Positions 5,972-7,832 of a stretch of DNA of 7,832 nucleotides are shown here, piece by piece. The stretch is taken from NCBI GenBank assembly GCA_038244585.1, contig JBBRTI010000029.1, positions 1-7,832 of the forward strand, written 5' to 3'. Source of the stretch: UBA4664 sp038244585 (GTDB lineage: Bacteria; Patescibacteriota; Saccharimonadia; UBA4664). How positions within the stretch are numbered: position 1 is the first letter of the stretch; every line of letters starts with the position of its first letter. The translations under genes were made by a program, and so were the position numbers. The notes below the pieces were generated by a model, which saw only the letters and a list, made by a program, of their open reading frames with translations, did no database searches and had not been told where the DNA came from.

Positions 5972-7832
5972 TGGCAATCTTTGGCAGCAAAAAACCGCAG
6001 CTCACCGCCGGCGGCCTAGAACAAGCCCAGCTCGCGGCCGAGCAGCGCGAAGCGGAGCTGATTTACCGCCAGGGCGTAGTCACCATGCGCGACCTCATCG
6101 CCCCTCCCTCAATCGAAGTGGACTCCGGCTACGTGCGCATCGGCAAGCGCTACGCCAAGACCGTCTACGTCTACGGTTACCCCAGGCAAGTCTTCACGGG
6201 CTGGATGAGCCCCATTATCAACCTCGACGAAATCATCGACATCTCGCTCTACATCTACCCCGTGGAAAGCCGCGTTGTGCTCGACAACCTCAAGCGTAAG
6301 GTGGGTCAGTTGGAAGCCTCCTACACTATCAACCAGGAAAAGGGCCGCGTCCGCGACCCAGGGCTGGAAGCCGCCATCCAGGACGCCGAAGAACTGCGCG
6401 ACAAGCTGCAGGTAGGGGAAGAGCGCTTCTTCCGCTTCGGGCTCTACATGACCATGTACGCCAACAGCCTAGACGAGCTGACCCAGATTGGCCGCAAGAT
6501 CGAAGGCATCTTCGGGCAGTCGCTGGTCTACACCAAGCCCGCCACCCTCCAGATGGAGCAGGGTTTCAACTCCACCACGCCGCTGGCCACCGACCAGCTG
6601 CAAATCAGCCGCAACATGAACACCGGCGCGCTGTCGACGACCTTTCCTTTTACTTCAAGCGACCTCAGCCGTAACGAGGGCATCCTCTACGGCCTCAACC
6701 GCCACAACAACGGCCTGGTGCTGTTTGACCGTTTCAGCCTGGAGAACGCCAACATGGTGGTCTTCGCCAAGTCCGGCGCCGGCAAGAGCTTCGCCATCAA
6801 GCTGGAGGCTCTGCGCAGCCTCATGATGGGCGTCGAGGTCATCGTCATCGACCCCGAAGACGAGTACCGCGCCCTAAGCGACGCCGTCGGCGGCAGCTAC
6901 CTGCGCCTGAGTCTAGCCTCCCAAACCCGCATCAACCCGTTTGACCTACCGCGCGTCATCGACCAGGACGAGGCCGACAACGCCCTGCAGGCCAATATCA
7001 TCACCCTCCACGGCCTCCTGCGCCTGATGATGGGCGGTGCCACCGTCAACTCCACTACCGGAGCTACCCTGACCTCGCCGCTCACCCCGGCCGAAGACGC
7101 CGACCTGGATGTGGCCATCATCAACACCTACGCGCGCGCCGGCATCTCCAAGGATCCGCTGACCCACAACGCCACCCCGCCCACCATGAACGACCTCTAC
7201 AACACGCTGGCCAGCATGACCGGCAACGGCCCGGCCCTGGCCCAGCGCCTACGCAAATACACCACCGGCACCTTCAGCGGCATCTTCAGCGAGCAATCCA
7301 ACGTCCAACTGGACAACCCGTTTTTGGTCTTCAACATCCGCGACCTCGAAGACGAGCTGCGCCCCGTCGGCATGTACATCGTCCTCAATTACATCTGGAA
7401 CAAGGTCAAAAGCGACAAGCGCAAGCGCATGCTCATCATCGACGAGGCCTGGCAGCTCATGAAATACGACGACTCCGCCGCCTTCATGTTCTCGCTCGCC
7501 AAACGCGCCCGTAAGTACTACCTAGGCCTGACGACCATCTCACAGGACGTGGAAGACTTCCTCAGCAACAAGAAGGGCCGCGCCGTGGTCACCAACTCGT
7601 CGCTCCAGCTGCTCTTAAAGCAGGCCCCCAGCGCCATCGACATCGTCGCCGACACCTTCAAGCTAACCAGCGAAGAAAAAAACCGCCTCAGCCAGTTCCC
7701 GGTGGGTGAGGGCCTGTTCTTTGCCGGCCTCAACCACGTCGTCATCCGCATTCTGGCCTCCCAGACCGAGTCCGAACTCATCGACACCAACCCCAAGGCC
7801 GCCGAAGCGGCGCGCAAGGAACAAGCCGCGGC
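5971..7832 (+). CDS. virB4: VirB4-type type IV secretion ATPase, 3' end beyond the window
   Basis: I translated this frame by hand: 620 codons without a stop up to the window edge. VirB4 is the cytoplasmic ATPase that energises type IV secretion assembly and substrate transfer. Visible features in order: N-terminal domain with DLIAPPSIEV (41-50) and GYPRQVFTGWMSP (69-81), typical of Gram-positive-type VirB4; Walker A AKSGAGKS (266-273, Lys272); VIVIDPEDEY (288-297) and INPFD (321-325), both characteristic of VirB4; Walker B MLIIDEAW (487-494, Asp491 and Glu492); TTISQD (521-526, Gln525); NSSLQLLLKQ (542-551); and the C-terminal GEGLFFAGLNHVVIRI (579-594). All motifs are intact, so the enzyme looks active. 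The family usually ends soon after this last motif, so most of the gene is present. No membrane helix is seen. Third-position GC is high compared with the VirB6-like gene. The start is 1 nt overlapped with the preceding stop and has a ribosome binding site. Confidence 0.96.
   Translation, partial: MAIFGSKKPQLTAGGLEQAQLAAEQREAELIYRQGVVTMRDLIAPPSIEVDSGYVRIGKRYAKTVYVYGYPRQVFTGWMSPIINLDEIIDISLYIYPVESRVVLDNLKRKVGQLEASYTINQEKGRVRDPGLEAAIQDAEELRDKLQVGEERFFRFGLYMTMYANSLDELTQIGRKIEGIFGQSLVYTKPATLQMEQGFNSTTPLATDQLQISRNMNTGALSTTFPFTSSDLSRNEGILYGLNRHNNGLVLFDRFSLENANMVVFAKSGAGKSFAIKLEALRSLMMGVEVIVIDPEDEYRALSDAVGGSYLRLSLASQTRINPFDLPRVIDQDEADNALQANIITLHGLLRLMMGGATVNSTTGATLTSPLTPAEDADLDVAIINTYARAGISKDPLTHNATPPTMNDLYNTLASMTGNGPALAQRLRKYTTGTFSGIFSEQSNVQLDNPFLVFNIRDLEDELRPVGMYIVLNYIWNKVKSDKRKRMLIIDEAWQLMKYDDSAAFMFSLAKRARKYYLGLTTISQDVEDFLSNKKGRAVVTNSSLQLLLKQAPSAIDIVADTFKLTSEEKNRLSQFPVGEGLFFAGLNHVVIRILASQTESELIDTNPKAAEAARKEQAA

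Noticed and set aside
5925..6299. 124-codon + strand frame overlapping the TraC-like and virB4 genes
   Set aside because: Arg/His/Pro-rich out-of-frame product of GC-rich coding DNA; the virB4 frame here is clearly the real one.
5243..7832. Frameshifted single VirB4 split into two genes
   Set aside because: The second frame has its own ribosome binding site and a complete VirB4 N-terminal domain beginning near DLIAPP, so two separate coupled genes explain the data better.

Overview
The window most likely comes from a member of the Candidate Phyla Radiation (Patescibacteria), plausibly Saccharibacteria (TM7). The basis is gene content: a PrgI-family membrane protein, a small TraC/VirB4-N-terminal-like protein and a VirB4 ATPase in that order, behind a very large VirB6-like membrane protein. 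This is the minimal, single-envelope style of type IV secretion / DNA transfer machinery also seen in Gram-positive bacteria, so a Firmicute or Actinobacterial element cannot be excluded. The five reading frames contain no in-frame TGA, which argues against the TGA=Gly code of Gracilibacteria/Absconditabacteria.

Layout, all on the + strand: (1) 41-790, an unrecognised two-helix membrane protein with a soluble C-terminal domain, whose true start may lie upstream of the window. (2) 791-893, an intrinsic terminator followed by an extended -10 element so close to the next ATG that the mRNA is predicted to be leaderless. (3) 894-4268, an 1124-residue VirB6-like protein: signal peptide, Cys-containing ectodomain, hydrophobic multi-helix core, long polar tail with a Gly-rich linker. 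(4) 4269-4430, an intergenic region with an extended -10 promoter, small inverted repeats and a Shine-Dalgarno site. (5) 4431-5246 PrgI with a long C-terminal extension, 5243-5971 TraC-like protein, and 5971 to the window end VirB4 (open at the 3' edge), joined by 4-nt and 1-nt overlaps as a translationally coupled operon.

Inferred working model: VirB4 is the cytoplasmic ATPase that powers assembly or transport. PrgI and the VirB6-like protein form the inner-membrane platform or channel, and the TraC-like protein is an accessory that resembles the N-terminal part of VirB4-type ATPases. The first gene could be a VirB8-like scaffold by its topology, but that is not shown. A VirD4 coupling protein, peptidoglycan hydrolase and pilins are not in this window.

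The machinery class is known. The less ordinary points are the architecture of the VirB6-like protein, its predicted leaderless start, the extended PrgI, the stand-alone TraC-like protein and the unknown first gene.
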